Positions 17,401-24,613 of a DNA stretch of 64,000 nucleotides are shown piece by piece. Every line of letters begins with the position of its first letter. The stretch's first letter is position 1. The DNA comes from Herbidospora mongoliensis (GTDB taxonomy: Bacteria; Actinomycetota; Actinomycetes; Streptosporangiales; Streptosporangiaceae): contig NZ_BBXD01000015.1 of the NCBI RefSeq assembly GCF_001570545.1, positions 124,001 through 188,000 on the forward strand, given 5' to 3'. The position numbers and the translations under genes were made by a program. Under the pieces are notes generated by a model. That model searched no databases and was not told where the DNA came from. It worked only from the letters and a program-made list of their open reading frames with translations.

Positions 17401-18337
17401 GGCTGCGGTGCAGCGCCCGCCGGGTGTTGCGGCCCAGCCTGGCGGGGTCGAAGGAGCCCTCGACGGTCAGGCTGGTCGCCATCGTGAACGCGAAGATCTC
17501 CAGCAGGCCGCCGACGGTGACCGCGATGCCGTAGTAGGCGTAGGTCTGGTGCGAGACCTGGGTGGCCACCACGACCGGGACCAGATAGATCGCGGCCAGC
17601 GTGAACACCGAGCCGAAGTAGTCGCCGCCCGCGAACCGGGCGATCCTCTTCAGCGTCGGGGGAGTGCGGTGGGCCGTCTCGGCGACGTGGCGCGGGATCA
17701 CCCGTACGAACAGCAGGTAGTTGACCGGGAGCACGGCCAGCGCGCAGGGCACGATCCAGGCCAGGAACACCTGCCAGGAGACCGCGTCGCCGGTCTTCGC
17801 CGCCAGGAACGCGCAGGCCGCGACGGCGGAGACCTTCACGAACCCGACGGCCGTGTTCACCACGGGCACCCACGTCGAGCGCCGCAGCGCCGACAGCACG
17901 ACCTCCTGCAGCGTGTAGACCGACCACACGATCACGACCAGCGCGAACACCCCGGCGGGCAGCCAGCCCCACAGGATGCGGAACCCCGGCTCGTCCTTGG
18001 TCACCACGATGAATATCGCCGTGGCGACCAGGCCGAGGCCGCCGCCGAGCAGGTAGACCGCGCGGACGAACCGCCCGGTCGCCCGCCCGGTCTCCGGCAC
18101 GAACCGGGTCAGCGCCCCCACGAACCCGAACGAGGTCAGCGCCGCCAGCATCCGCATCGCGTTGATCAGTGCCTGGCCCTCGCCCACGTCGGCGGCGGGG
18201 AAGAGCCGGGCCGCGATGACCCAGTAGCCCACGCCGAGCGCCGCCCCGATGCCCGCGTTGACGATCAGGGCGTAGGCGTTGCGCAGCAGGGGGTCCTGGA
18301 GGTCGGCGGGCAGCCGACGGCGGAGCGTCTCGGTCAC
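14480..18337 (-). CDS. Fusion of polysaccharide flippase and polytopic glycosyltransferase-like domain
   Basis: The 1285-residue protein has three parts. Residues 1 to about 430 look like a Wzx/MurJ-type oligosaccharide flippase with a dozen or so hydrophobic segments. Residues ~432-600 form a hydrophilic linker rich in Glu, Asp, Ala and Thr. Residues ~600-1285 hold another ten or more membrane segments with loops such as ARFNWPGFSVF and SQWVGQDYFSPQGMTYLLY, resembling GT-C or Wzy-like membrane enzymes found in actinobacterial glycan clusters. This would join transport across the membrane with polymerisation or transfer on the outer face. The start is GTG. The gene is convergent with the hydrolase-GT2 operon and downstream of a GT2 gene on the same strand. 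Confidence 0.75.
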   Translation of the reverse strand: MTETLRRRLPADLQDPLLRNAYALIVNAGIGAALGVGYWVIAARLFPAADVGEGQALINAMRMLAALTSFGFVGALTRFVPETGRATGRFVRAVYLLGGGLGLVATAIFIVVTKDEPGFRILWGWLPAGVFALVVIVWSVYTLQEVVLSALRRSTWVPVVNTAVGFVKVSAVAACAFLAAKTGDAVSWQVFLAWIVPCALAVLPVNYLLFVRVIPRHVAETAHRTPPTLKRIARFAGGDYFGSVFTLAAIYLVPVVVATQVSHQTYAYYGIAVTVGGLLEIFAFTMATSLTVEGSFDPARLGRNTRRALHRSLTVLIPMIALVVLVAPLVLSVFGAEFADNGTTLLRLIALATLARAFVELYLGALRAMGRSRPLLYIQAVRCVLALGLTWLLLPRHGIEGVGIALVITQSVMAAAVAPALIRLCRPKGGETDSVSSNEPPPSRHTSDDSEAVDTIRPVALPFGGIRRLMAARIAAQESRSDPIVDGPDGDDLPEGDAPLRTEELEDQSTTGEKASEEKTDEKEVADTVADTTAEEAPEEAEIAAAAEEHVDWSDSEFGLKTQEFRVVAPGWAVAPAGELVVVPERVQPPSDAKPRRYWLRSAVLLLRQPREWLGAAITVQALVMYVLAMKARPTGLVGVDLYAMTGLGLVSVMPPVALFAIALLILSFFDTLTQKRNRPILLLFQILAVMFALHGAAVLVEPLPRFPVAWTIGGFVDYIARTGETLVALDARFNWPGFSVFSAFMIRAAGVEDAAALLNWWPLISNVAYLIPLIVIVRRLQADRRAKWLALMIFVVSQWVGQDYFSPQGMTYLLYMLFVAILLTWFVRVDPVSSFWRRRWTLRPGERAPRKTTTTDKIIILILIVLIFVATATSHQITPFMMCGVLLGFVVFRRTRLSFMMVILFGAIVAAYVNYMAVAYWSGHLDAMVGSVGQVGGNLTSQTTGRISSTNPERLIVLYTRLAITGVILGLAGLGLLRRLKKGIGDRVVFVMMVVPVLSLAMLSYGGELGLRVYLFTLPATSILVAYLFYPGLPSKVPPKRRFPQLARLRPIVACVLVLGLAGAFLLARFGNEKYEWTSPSERAAIDYIYERDLETTRILYLVPEGDGGSSISWSLTGVERVRQIRATAGRDPLKVDNVVEQLRDAGPGSFILATRSQEASLEIDANYPPDWGPKIRVSLAQHPELETLVWNDDAAVYALKEQPTGRIAPQLRGTPFRIGETPWTPYGLIALAIFVLLIITREIIRIRERPGTWYWSRRLAWLSIPFLLLAGWVVLERFMLLSV

Positions 18338-18377
18338 GGTTCTCAGTCAGTCTTGGCAGGCAGGGCGCTTCTCAAGG

Positions 18378-19118
18378 TCAGGCGGCGCCTTGGTCGGCGG
18401 TCACTCCGGCCTCGGCGCTCACCTCGGCGGGGGCGGGCAGGCGGGTGTCGCGTTCGCGCAGGATCGTCTTCAGCACGCGCCAGCCGTCGCGGACCGTGCG
18501 CAGGTTGCTGGTGCCGTGGATGCGGCCGCGTTCGTGGCTGGGCACCTCGTGCACCTTCAGCCCGGCCTTGGCGGCGCGGATGTTCATCAGCGTCTCGACC
18601 TCGAAGCCGGCGCAGTCGGGCGACAGCACGTCGAGGGTGCTGGCCCAGAAGGCGTTGTAGCCGTAGCAGAGGTCGGTGTAGCGGGTCCGGTAGATCAGGT
18701 TGACCAGGCCGGACAGCACCAGGTTGCCGATGCGGCGGCCCAGGGTGATGTCGTCGCTGCCGCCGCCGTGGGTGAAGCGCGAGCCCTTGGCGTAGTCGGC
18801 CCCGGCGACCAGCGCGGCGACGAACCGGACGATCTCCCGGCCGTCGGTCGACCCGTCGGCGTCGATCATCACGATGATCTCGCCGGTGCAGGCGGCGAAT
18901 CCGGCGGCCAGCGCGTCGCCCTTGCCCTTGGCCGGCTGGGTCACCACCCGCAGGCCCGGCCTCAGCCGCCGGGCCACCGCCACCGTGTCGTCGGTCGAGT
19001 TGCCGTCGACCAGCACGACCTCGTGAACCCAGCGGGGCAGCGTCGCGAAGACGTGGGGCAGGTTCTCGGCCTCGTTCATCGCGGGTACCACCACGCTCAC
19101 CCGGGGAGCAATTGCCAT
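18378..19118 (-). CDS. Glycosyltransferase family 2, polyprenyl-phosphate sugar transferase type
   Basis: The 246-residue protein resembles dolichol-/polyprenyl-phosphate mannosyl- or glucosyltransferases. APRVSVVVPAMNEAENLPHV starts the GT-A fold, VVLVDGNSTDD and MIDADGSTD are the nucleotide- and metal-binding acidic motifs, and GFEVETLMNIRAAKAGLKVHEVPSHERGR is the typical C-terminal part. There is no C-terminal membrane domain. I place the start at MAIAPRVSV (19118); the frame stays open upstream to 19442 but that part is not family-like. It precedes the flippase fusion on the same strand, 40 nt apart. A plausible job is making the lipid-linked sugar donor for the fusion's external domain. 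Confidence 0.85.
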   Translation of the reverse strand: MAIAPRVSVVVPAMNEAENLPHVFATLPRWVHEVVLVDGNSTDDTVAVARRLRPGLRVVTQPAKGKGDALAAGFAACTGEIIVMIDADGSTDGREIVRFVAALVAGADYAKGSRFTHGGGSDDITLGRRIGNLVLSGLVNLIYRTRYTDLCYGYNAFWASTLDVLSPDCAGFEVETLMNIRAAKAGLKVHEVPSHERGRIHGTSNLRTVRDGWRVLKTILRERDTRLPAPAEVSAEAGVTADQGAA

Positions 19119-19534
19119 TAAGGGCGTAATCGTAGTGAATGACCCTAAATGGGATATAGGACGAGAAATGCTGCTCTCGGGATTCATGGGGCGAGGATCC
19201 TCCGGGGCAAGGTGCGTGCTGCGTCGTTGCAAGGGGGGCACGATTGCCTTCGCGGGTCGCGAGGACGGGAAACGTACCGGTGGCCCGTCTCGGCATGTAC
19301 GTGCCGTCCGGATACGTCCGGGCCGGAACGCGGCCGAAACAAGAAGCGCTAAGACGCTACATGTCCCGATCTCATGCCGGGTGGAGATCCCGCCGAAACA
19401 CGCAAGGACGTCTGGAAGATCTTCATTCGGCCCCCACCTCATGTCACCCGGAAGATCCCTCGCAGGACGTTAAGTCCGGATTCCAGGATAAACACATCTG
19501 AACAAGTTTGATCACTCCAGTCAACCATCAAGAC
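19119..19534. other. 416-nt intergenic region without a convincing gene
   Basis: It lies between two minus-strand genes, upstream of the GT2 gene. GC is lower than in the flanking genes and the short ORFs show no coding bias. An imperfect 16-nt palindrome at 19291-19306 (CGGCATGTACGTGCCG, 7 of 8 pairs) could be an operator. I see no tRNA or recognisable riboswitch. Confidence 0.5.
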
Positions 19535-20332
19535 CTATTCGGGTCGGATTTCCGAAAAGTCCGAAATGCCGAGTGCGGGGCCGTGATCGAACACGCGTTC
19601 CGGCTGTTCGGCGAACATGACACCCCGGCGCGGCAGCGACTGCTGCTCCAGCTTCCAGGCGGCCGGGCTGAACCGGCGGCCGACCATCCGGTGCCAGACC
19701 CGCTCGCGCAGTTCGGGCAGCAGGTCGTAGAGGTAGTCGCCGGGGCACCTGGTGTGGTTCAGGTCGCGGTGGCCGACGATCGCCTCGTAGGGGTTGAGGT
19801 CGTACTGCGCGCACAGCCACGCCGTCAGCTTGACCAGCGAGCCGAGCAGCGCCAGCGTCGGGCTGGTGCGGGCATAGGTTCCCTCGTTCTCGATCCCGAG
19901 GGAGGTGCGGTTGTGGTCGGCGGTGTGGGCGCCCACGGCGTGCATGCCGCGCGAGACCGCCAGGAGGGTGCGGTTGCGGCCCTCCATGATGTGGCCGCCC
20001 CGGCTGATGGTGAACTGCTCGCCGATGTCGTCCCAGCGGTTGCGGCGCATGTGGTGCTTCTGGATCGCGCGGGAGAGCCGGTGGGCGTGCTCCGGGGTGT
20101 CGTCCATCGAGTTGGACGTCGCGGTGTGGTGGATCACGATGTGCTCGGGCGCCCGGCGCAGGACCGTCGCGGTCTCGCGCGGCTCCCTGGCCTCCCATTC
20201 GAGCCGTTCGTGGATGCGGGGCCGGATCGGACCGGCCCACGCCGCCGCGGGCGTGCCCAGCAGGGGGACCGCGGCGCCCGCGATGCCGAGGGAGAATCCG
20301 AGCGTCAGGGCGTGGCGGCGGTCCAGGGGCAT
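19535..20332 (-). CDS. Secreted N-acetylmuramoyl-L-alanine amidase, PGRP type
   Basis: The 265-residue protein starts with a twin-arginine-like or Sec signal (RRHALTLGFSLGIAGAAVPLL, cleavage near AWA) and carries an amidase_2/PGRP domain. IVIHHTATS supplies a zinc His, GIENEG the conserved central strand, and IVGHRDLNHTRCPGDYLYD the second zinc His and the Cys of the catalytic site. Such enzymes cut the amide between MurNAc and the stem peptide, in cell-wall turnover. The ATG is preceded by GGAGGAG. A ~115-nt gap separates it from the deformylase gene upstream on the same strand. Confidence 0.9.
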   Translation of the reverse strand: MPLDRRHALTLGFSLGIAGAAVPLLGTPAAAWAGPIRPRIHERLEWEAREPRETATVLRRAPEHIVIHHTATSNSMDDTPEHAHRLSRAIQKHHMRRNRWDDIGEQFTISRGGHIMEGRNRTLLAVSRGMHAVGAHTADHNRTSLGIENEGTYARTSPTLALLGSLVKLTAWLCAQYDLNPYEAIVGHRDLNHTRCPGDYLYDLLPELRERVWHRMVGRRFSPAAWKLEQQSLPRRGVMFAEQPERVFDHGPALGISDFSEIRPE

Positions 20333-20447
20333 GCGGGCTCCTCCGAGGGCGGGAGGAGACGATCTTCTTCAAGGCAGGTTCGAGGCTTGGTTACACAGCG
20401 TGACAGGTAGGAGGAATACCTCAAGAACGCCGCGCCCAAACCGGGCA

Positions 20448-20921
20448 TCACACCTGTGCCAGGAACTTCTCTCTTTCTTCGGGCGCCAGCCGGTCGCTGA
20501 ACAGCATTCCGTCGAGGTGGTCGGCCTCGTGCTGGATCACCCGCGCGAGCAGGCCGATGGCGCGTACGGTCACCGGCTTGCCGAACATGTCACGGCCACG
20601 CGCGGTGACCGAGAAGGAGCGTTCCAGGGGCCACCAGATCCCGGCGGCCGACAGGCACGCCTCATCGGCGACGACCCTCCGCTCCGACGTCTCCAGGCGC
20701 GGATTCACGAGGTGGCCCGCCCGGCCGTCGAGGTCGAAGGCGAAGACCCGGAGCGGCACTCCGAGTTGCGGCGCGGCCAGGCCGGCCCGGCCGGCTCCCG
20801 CCCGCAGGGTGAGCGTCAGTGATTTGACCAGCTCACGCAGCTCCTTGTCGAAGGTGGTCACGTGGTTCGCTACGGTACGTAGCGATGGATCGGTGAACGG
20901 GACGATCCGATGGGCAGTCAT
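20448..20921 (-). CDS. def: Peptide deformylase
   Basis: The enzyme removes the N-formyl group from new polypeptides. All three motifs are present in the 157-residue product: GLAAPQLG (from residue 47), DEACLS with metal-binding Cys89, and QHEADH with His131, Glu132 and His135. The second motif has Ala where EGCLS is usual. The start is the ATG after GGGGAGCG; an upstream in-frame ATG at 20954 has no good ribosome-binding site. Actinomycetes often have several def paralogues and this short form may not be the main one. Divergent from the nitrate operon. Confidence 0.9.
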   Translation of the reverse strand: MTAHRIVPFTDPSLRTVANHVTTFDKELRELVKSLTLTLRAGAGRAGLAAPQLGVPLRVFAFDLDGRAGHLVNPRLETSERRVVADEACLSAAGIWWPLERSFSVTARGRDMFGKPVTVRAIGLLARVIQHEADHLDGMLFSDRLAPEEREKFLAQV

Positions 20922-20986
20922 GCACGCTCCCCGCGGCGACGGCGACACCATCACGAAATGCCCGGCTCTCCCTTTCCCTAATCGCG

Positions 20987-21045
20987 GTTAAATCCGTGTT
21001 GCGCCGGTGCGTCGTATGAGTTGCATGTTTCGTACGTGCGACTCA
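20987..21045. promoter_or_regulatory. Possible GlnR-like operator array upstream of the nitrate operon
   Basis: Five-base elements recur every 11 nt: GTTAA (20987), GTTGC (20998), GCGTC (21009), GTTGC (21020), CGTAC (21031). The two GTTGC copies match GTTnC, the reverse complement of the GnAAC half of actinobacterial GlnR boxes, and the 11-nt spacing is the GlnR arrangement. Matching is partial, so this is tentative. Confidence 0.35.
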
Positions 21046-21136
21046 CTTAACGGGCGCACCGTCACCGATCGTCAGTGTGCGTAACGGCGGCCTCCTACGT
21101 TCCAGGCAACCCTGGAAACCGAGGAAGGACCCCCTC

Positions 21137-22462
21137 ATGGCACGCTGGATCGCAGATTGGCGCCCCGACGACCCCGACTTCTGGGCCACCTCCGGGCGGC
21201 GGGTCGCCCGCCGCAACCTGATCTACTCGATCTTCGCCGAGCACCTCGGGTTCACGCTCTGGACGGTGTGGAGCATCGTGGCCGTCCGGCTCGGGGTCTA
21301 CAAGTTCACCACCGACCAGCTGTTCTGGATCGTCGCGCTGCCCAACCTGGTCGGGTCGGCGCTGCGGCTGCCCTACACGTTCGGGCCGGCGAGGTTCGGC
21401 GGCCGGAACTTCACGGTGGTCAGCGCGCTGCTGCTGCTCATCCCCGCGGGGCTGCTCGCGGTGGCGGTCGGAAATCCGGCGACGCCCTATTGGGTCTTCC
21501 TCGTCATCGCCGCCACGGCCGGGCTCGGCGGCGGCAACTTCGCCTCCAGCATGGCCAACATCACCTACTTCTACCCGCAGTCGCGGCAGGGCGCCGCGCT
21601 CGGGCTGAACGCGGCCGGCGGCAACATCGGCGTCTCCTCGGTGCAGCTGGTGATGCCGCTGGTGATCGGGGCCTTCGGGCTCGCCGCGGCCGGGCTGTTC
21701 TGGATCCCCTTCATCCTGGCGGCGGCGCTGGGCGCCTACTTCTTCATGGACAACCTGACCGTCGCCAAGGCCGAGCCGCGCGAGATGGCGAAGGCGGCGG
21801 GCCGCCCGCAGACCTGGATCATGTCGGTGCTCTACATCGGCACCTTCGGTTCGTTCATCGGCTACTCGACCGCGTTCCCGCTGCTCCTCACCACGCAGTT
21901 CCCCGAGCAGGCCGGGCTGACGTCGCTGGCGTTCCTGGGCGCGCTGCTCGGCTCGCTGATCCGCCCGGTGGGCGGCTGGCTGTCCGACCGGCTCGGCGGG
22001 GCGACGGTCACGCTGTGGAACTTCGCCGCGATGGCGGGCGCGGTCCTTCTCGTGTACGCCGGTCTCGCGGGCCACAACGTCATGCTCTTCTTCGTCGCGT
22101 ATCTGCTGCTCATCGGCACCGCCGGGGTGGGGAACGGGTCGACGTACCGGATGATCCCGGCGATCTTCCGGGCCAAGGCGATCGAAGGTCTGGAGCCCGG
22201 CACCCCCGCCTACGACGACGCCCTGGCGACCGGACGCCGGGACGCGGCGGCGGCCATCGGCTTCATCTCGGCGGTCGGCGCTTTCGGCGGATTCTTCATC
22301 AATCGCGGATTCGGTTCGTCCATCGGCGCGACCGGGGGCGCGGGTGCCGCAATTTCCGCTTTCGCCATTTTCTATGGCATTTGTTTCGCTCTGACCTGGT
22401 TCTGCTACCTGCGACGCCACTCCGCCGGAACCGCCCCGAGTCTTGCGGCCGCACGTGTTTAG
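21137..22462 (+). CDS. narK: Nitrate/nitrite transporter, NarK-type MFS
   Basis: The 441-residue protein is a 12-segment major facilitator of the nitrate/nitrite porter family. The start MARWIADWRPDDPDFW follows GAGGAAGGA and matches family members; an in-frame upstream start at 21077 was rejected. The nitrate signature is visible as GLGGGNFASSMANITYFYP and again in the second half as GTAGVGNGSTYRMIP. It opens the assimilation operon and imports nitrate (and possibly exports nitrite). The next gene starts 48 nt downstream. Confidence 0.93.
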   Translation: MARWIADWRPDDPDFWATSGRRVARRNLIYSIFAEHLGFTLWTVWSIVAVRLGVYKFTTDQLFWIVALPNLVGSALRLPYTFGPARFGGRNFTVVSALLLLIPAGLLAVAVGNPATPYWVFLVIAATAGLGGGNFASSMANITYFYPQSRQGAALGLNAAGGNIGVSSVQLVMPLVIGAFGLAAAGLFWIPFILAAALGAYFFMDNLTVAKAEPREMAKAAGRPQTWIMSVLYIGTFGSFIGYSTAFPLLLTTQFPEQAGLTSLAFLGALLGSLIRPVGGWLSDRLGGATVTLWNFAAMAGAVLLVYAGLAGHNVMLFFVAYLLLIGTAGVGNGSTYRMIPAIFRAKAIEGLEPGTPAYDDALATGRRDAAAAIGFISAVGAFGGFFINRGFGSSIGATGGAGAAISAFAIFYGICFALTWFCYLRRHSAGTAPSLAAARV

Positions 22463-22510
22463 GAAACGAACGGCAGTTTGTAGCACAGCGGTAACAGAAG
22501 GGACCCAGCG

Positions 22511-24613
22511 GTGAAACCCCCTGAAAGCACCATCAGACCCATGCCGTTCTCACTTTCCGCTCCGGCGTCTGTGATGTCGCCGCTGCCCGAGGGGACGGCC
22601 ACACACTGCCCGTACTGCGCCCTGCAGTGCGGCATGCACGTCACGACCAGCACGATCACCCCCAGGGACGACGTGCCGGCCAACCAGGGCGGCCTGTGCC
22701 AGAAGGGCTGGACCGCCGGCGACCTGCTCCGCTCGCCGCACCGCCTGACCACCCCGCTCCTCCACGGTCAGCCGGTCGGCTGGGACGAGGCGCTCGGTTA
22801 CGCCGCGAGCCGGATCGCCCGGATCCAGGACGTCCACGGCCCCGACGCGATCGCGGTCTTCGGCGGCGGCGGGCTGACCAACGAGAAGGCCTACCTGCTG
22901 GGCAAGTTCGCCCGGGTCGCGCTGCGCACCAGCCAGATCGACTACAACGGCCGGTTCTGCATGTCGTCGGCGGCGGCCGCGTCCAACCGCGCCTTCGGCC
23001 TCGACCGGGGCCTGCCCTTCCCGATCACCGACCTGGCCGAGGCCGGCGCGGTGCTGCTGGCGGGCGGCAACGTCGCCGAGACCATGCCGCCGTTCGTGCG
23101 CCACCTGAACCCGGCCGGGCTCATCGTCGTCGACCCGCGCCAGACCCCGACCGCCCGCCTGGCCGCGCTGCACCTCCAGAACGCGCCGGGCACCGACCTG
23201 GCGCTGGCCCTCGCGCTGCTGCACATCGCCATCGCCGACGGCCACTGCTCCGCCGACTACGTCGAGGCGCGCACCACCGGCTTCGAGGCCGTCCGCGACA
23301 GCGTCTCGGCCTGGTGGCCCGAACGCGCCGAACGCGTCACCGGCGTGCCGGTGTCCCTGATGCGCCGGGCCGTGGCCATGCTCGCCGAGGCCGGCAACGC
23401 CGTCATCCTCACCGGGCGCGGCGCCGAGCAGCACGCCAAGGGCACCGACACCGTCACCGCCTACATCAACCTGGCCCTCACGCTCGGCCTGCCCGGCCGC
23501 GCCGGGTCCGGCTACGGCTGCGTCACCGGCCAGGGCAACGGCCAGGGCGGCCGCGAGCACGGCCAGAAGGCCGACCAGCTCCCCGGCTACCGCAAGATCG
23601 ACGACCCGGCCGCGCGCGCCCACGTCGCCGCAGTCTGGGGCGTCGACCCCGCCGACCTGCCCGGCCCGGGGAGGTCCGCCTACGAGCTGCTCGACGCCCT
23701 CGGCACACCTGAAGGGCCCAAGGGGCTGCTGCTGTTCGGGTCCAACCCGGTCGTGTCGGCGCCCCGCTCGGGGCACATCACCGGGCGGCTCGCGGCGCTC
23801 GACCTGCTGGTCGTCGCCGACATCGTGCTCTCCGACACCGCCGAACTGGCCACCGTCGTCCTGCCCACGGCCCAGTGGGCCGAGGAGGCGGGCACGATGA
23901 CCAACCTCGAAGGGCGCGTGTTACTGCGCCGCCGTGCCGTCGCTCCGCCCTCGGGGGTGCGGAGCGACCTGGAGATCCTCTCGGGGCTGGCCGACCGGCT
24001 CGGCCGCGACGGCTCGTTCCCGGCCGACCCCCGCACCGTGTTCGACGAGCTGCGCCGGGCCAGCGCGGGCGGTCCGGCCGACTACTCGGGGATCACGTAC
24101 GAGAAGATCGCCGCCCAGGGCGGGGTCTTCTGGCCCTGCCCCGCAGACGACCACCCCGGCACCCCCCGGATCTTCCTCGACCGGTTCCCGACCCCCGACG
24201 GCAGGGCCCGCATGGTCCCCGTCGACCACCGGCCCCCGGCCGAGGACGTCGACGCCGACTACCCCTACTACCTGACCACCGGACGCCTGCTGGCCCACTA
24301 CCAGAGCGGCGCCCAGACCCGCAGGGTGGCCGAGCTGTCCGACGCGGTCCCCGAGCCCTTCCTCGAACTGCATCCCGACCTCGCCGACCACCTCGGCGTC
24401 CGGCCCGGTGACCTGGTGAGGATCACCGGACGGCGGGGGGTGTTCGAGGCGACGGCCCGGATCAGCACGGCGATCCGGGCCGACACCGTTTTCCTGCCCT
24501 TCCACTGGGAGGGCCCCAACCGGCTGACCAACCCGGCCCTCGACCCGATCTCCCGCATGCCCGAGTTCAAGGTGTGCGCGGTCAATCTGGCCGTCGTCGG
24601 GGGTGGCCGATGA
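22511..24613 (+). CDS. Assimilatory nitrate reductase catalytic subunit (molybdopterin oxidoreductase)
   Basis: The 700-residue protein reduces nitrate to nitrite in the cytosol. CPYCALQC with a later Cys (GGLCQKG) binds the N-terminal [4Fe-4S] cluster; NGRFCMSSAAAASNRAFG holds the likely molybdenum Cys; the C-terminal molydopterin-binding domain begins near LELHPDLADHLGVRPGDLV. No signal peptide is present, consistent with a Nas rather than Nap enzyme. The GTG start has AGAAGGGA upstream. The stop overlaps the ATG of the FAD protein by 4 nt, and that protein is its probable electron donor. Confidence 0.93.
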   Translation: MKPPESTIRPMPFSLSAPASVMSPLPEGTATHCPYCALQCGMHVTTSTITPRDDVPANQGGLCQKGWTAGDLLRSPHRLTTPLLHGQPVGWDEALGYAASRIARIQDVHGPDAIAVFGGGGLTNEKAYLLGKFARVALRTSQIDYNGRFCMSSAAAASNRAFGLDRGLPFPITDLAEAGAVLLAGGNVAETMPPFVRHLNPAGLIVVDPRQTPTARLAALHLQNAPGTDLALALALLHIAIADGHCSADYVEARTTGFEAVRDSVSAWWPERAERVTGVPVSLMRRAVAMLAEAGNAVILTGRGAEQHAKGTDTVTAYINLALTLGLPGRAGSGYGCVTGQGNGQGGREHGQKADQLPGYRKIDDPAARAHVAAVWGVDPADLPGPGRSAYELLDALGTPEGPKGLLLFGSNPVVSAPRSGHITGRLAALDLLVVADIVLSDTAELATVVLPTAQWAEEAGTMTNLEGRVLLRRRAVAPPSGVRSDLEILSGLADRLGRDGSFPADPRTVFDELRRASAGGPADYSGITYEKIAAQGGVFWPCPADDHPGTPRIFLDRFPTPDGRARMVPVDHRPPAEDVDADYPYYLTTGRLLAHYQSGAQTRRVAELSDAVPEPFLELHPDLADHLGVRPGDLVRITGRRGVFEATARISTAIRADTVFLPFHWEGPNRLTNPALDPISRMPEFKVCAVNLAVVGGGR

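Noticed and set aside
17147-18703. 518-codon plus-strand frame opposite the flippase part of the fusion
   Set aside because: Highly charged composition produced by the complement of hydrophobic codons; no coding signature.
20333-20447. A c-di-AMP-type riboswitch before the amidase gene
   Set aside because: Such riboswitches often precede actinobacterial wall hydrolases, but I found none of the conserved aptamer blocks and the gap is short.
21095-22486. 463-codon minus-strand frame opposite the nitrate transporter
   Set aside because: Charged, Arg/Glu/Gln-rich shadow of a membrane protein gene; no initiation signal.
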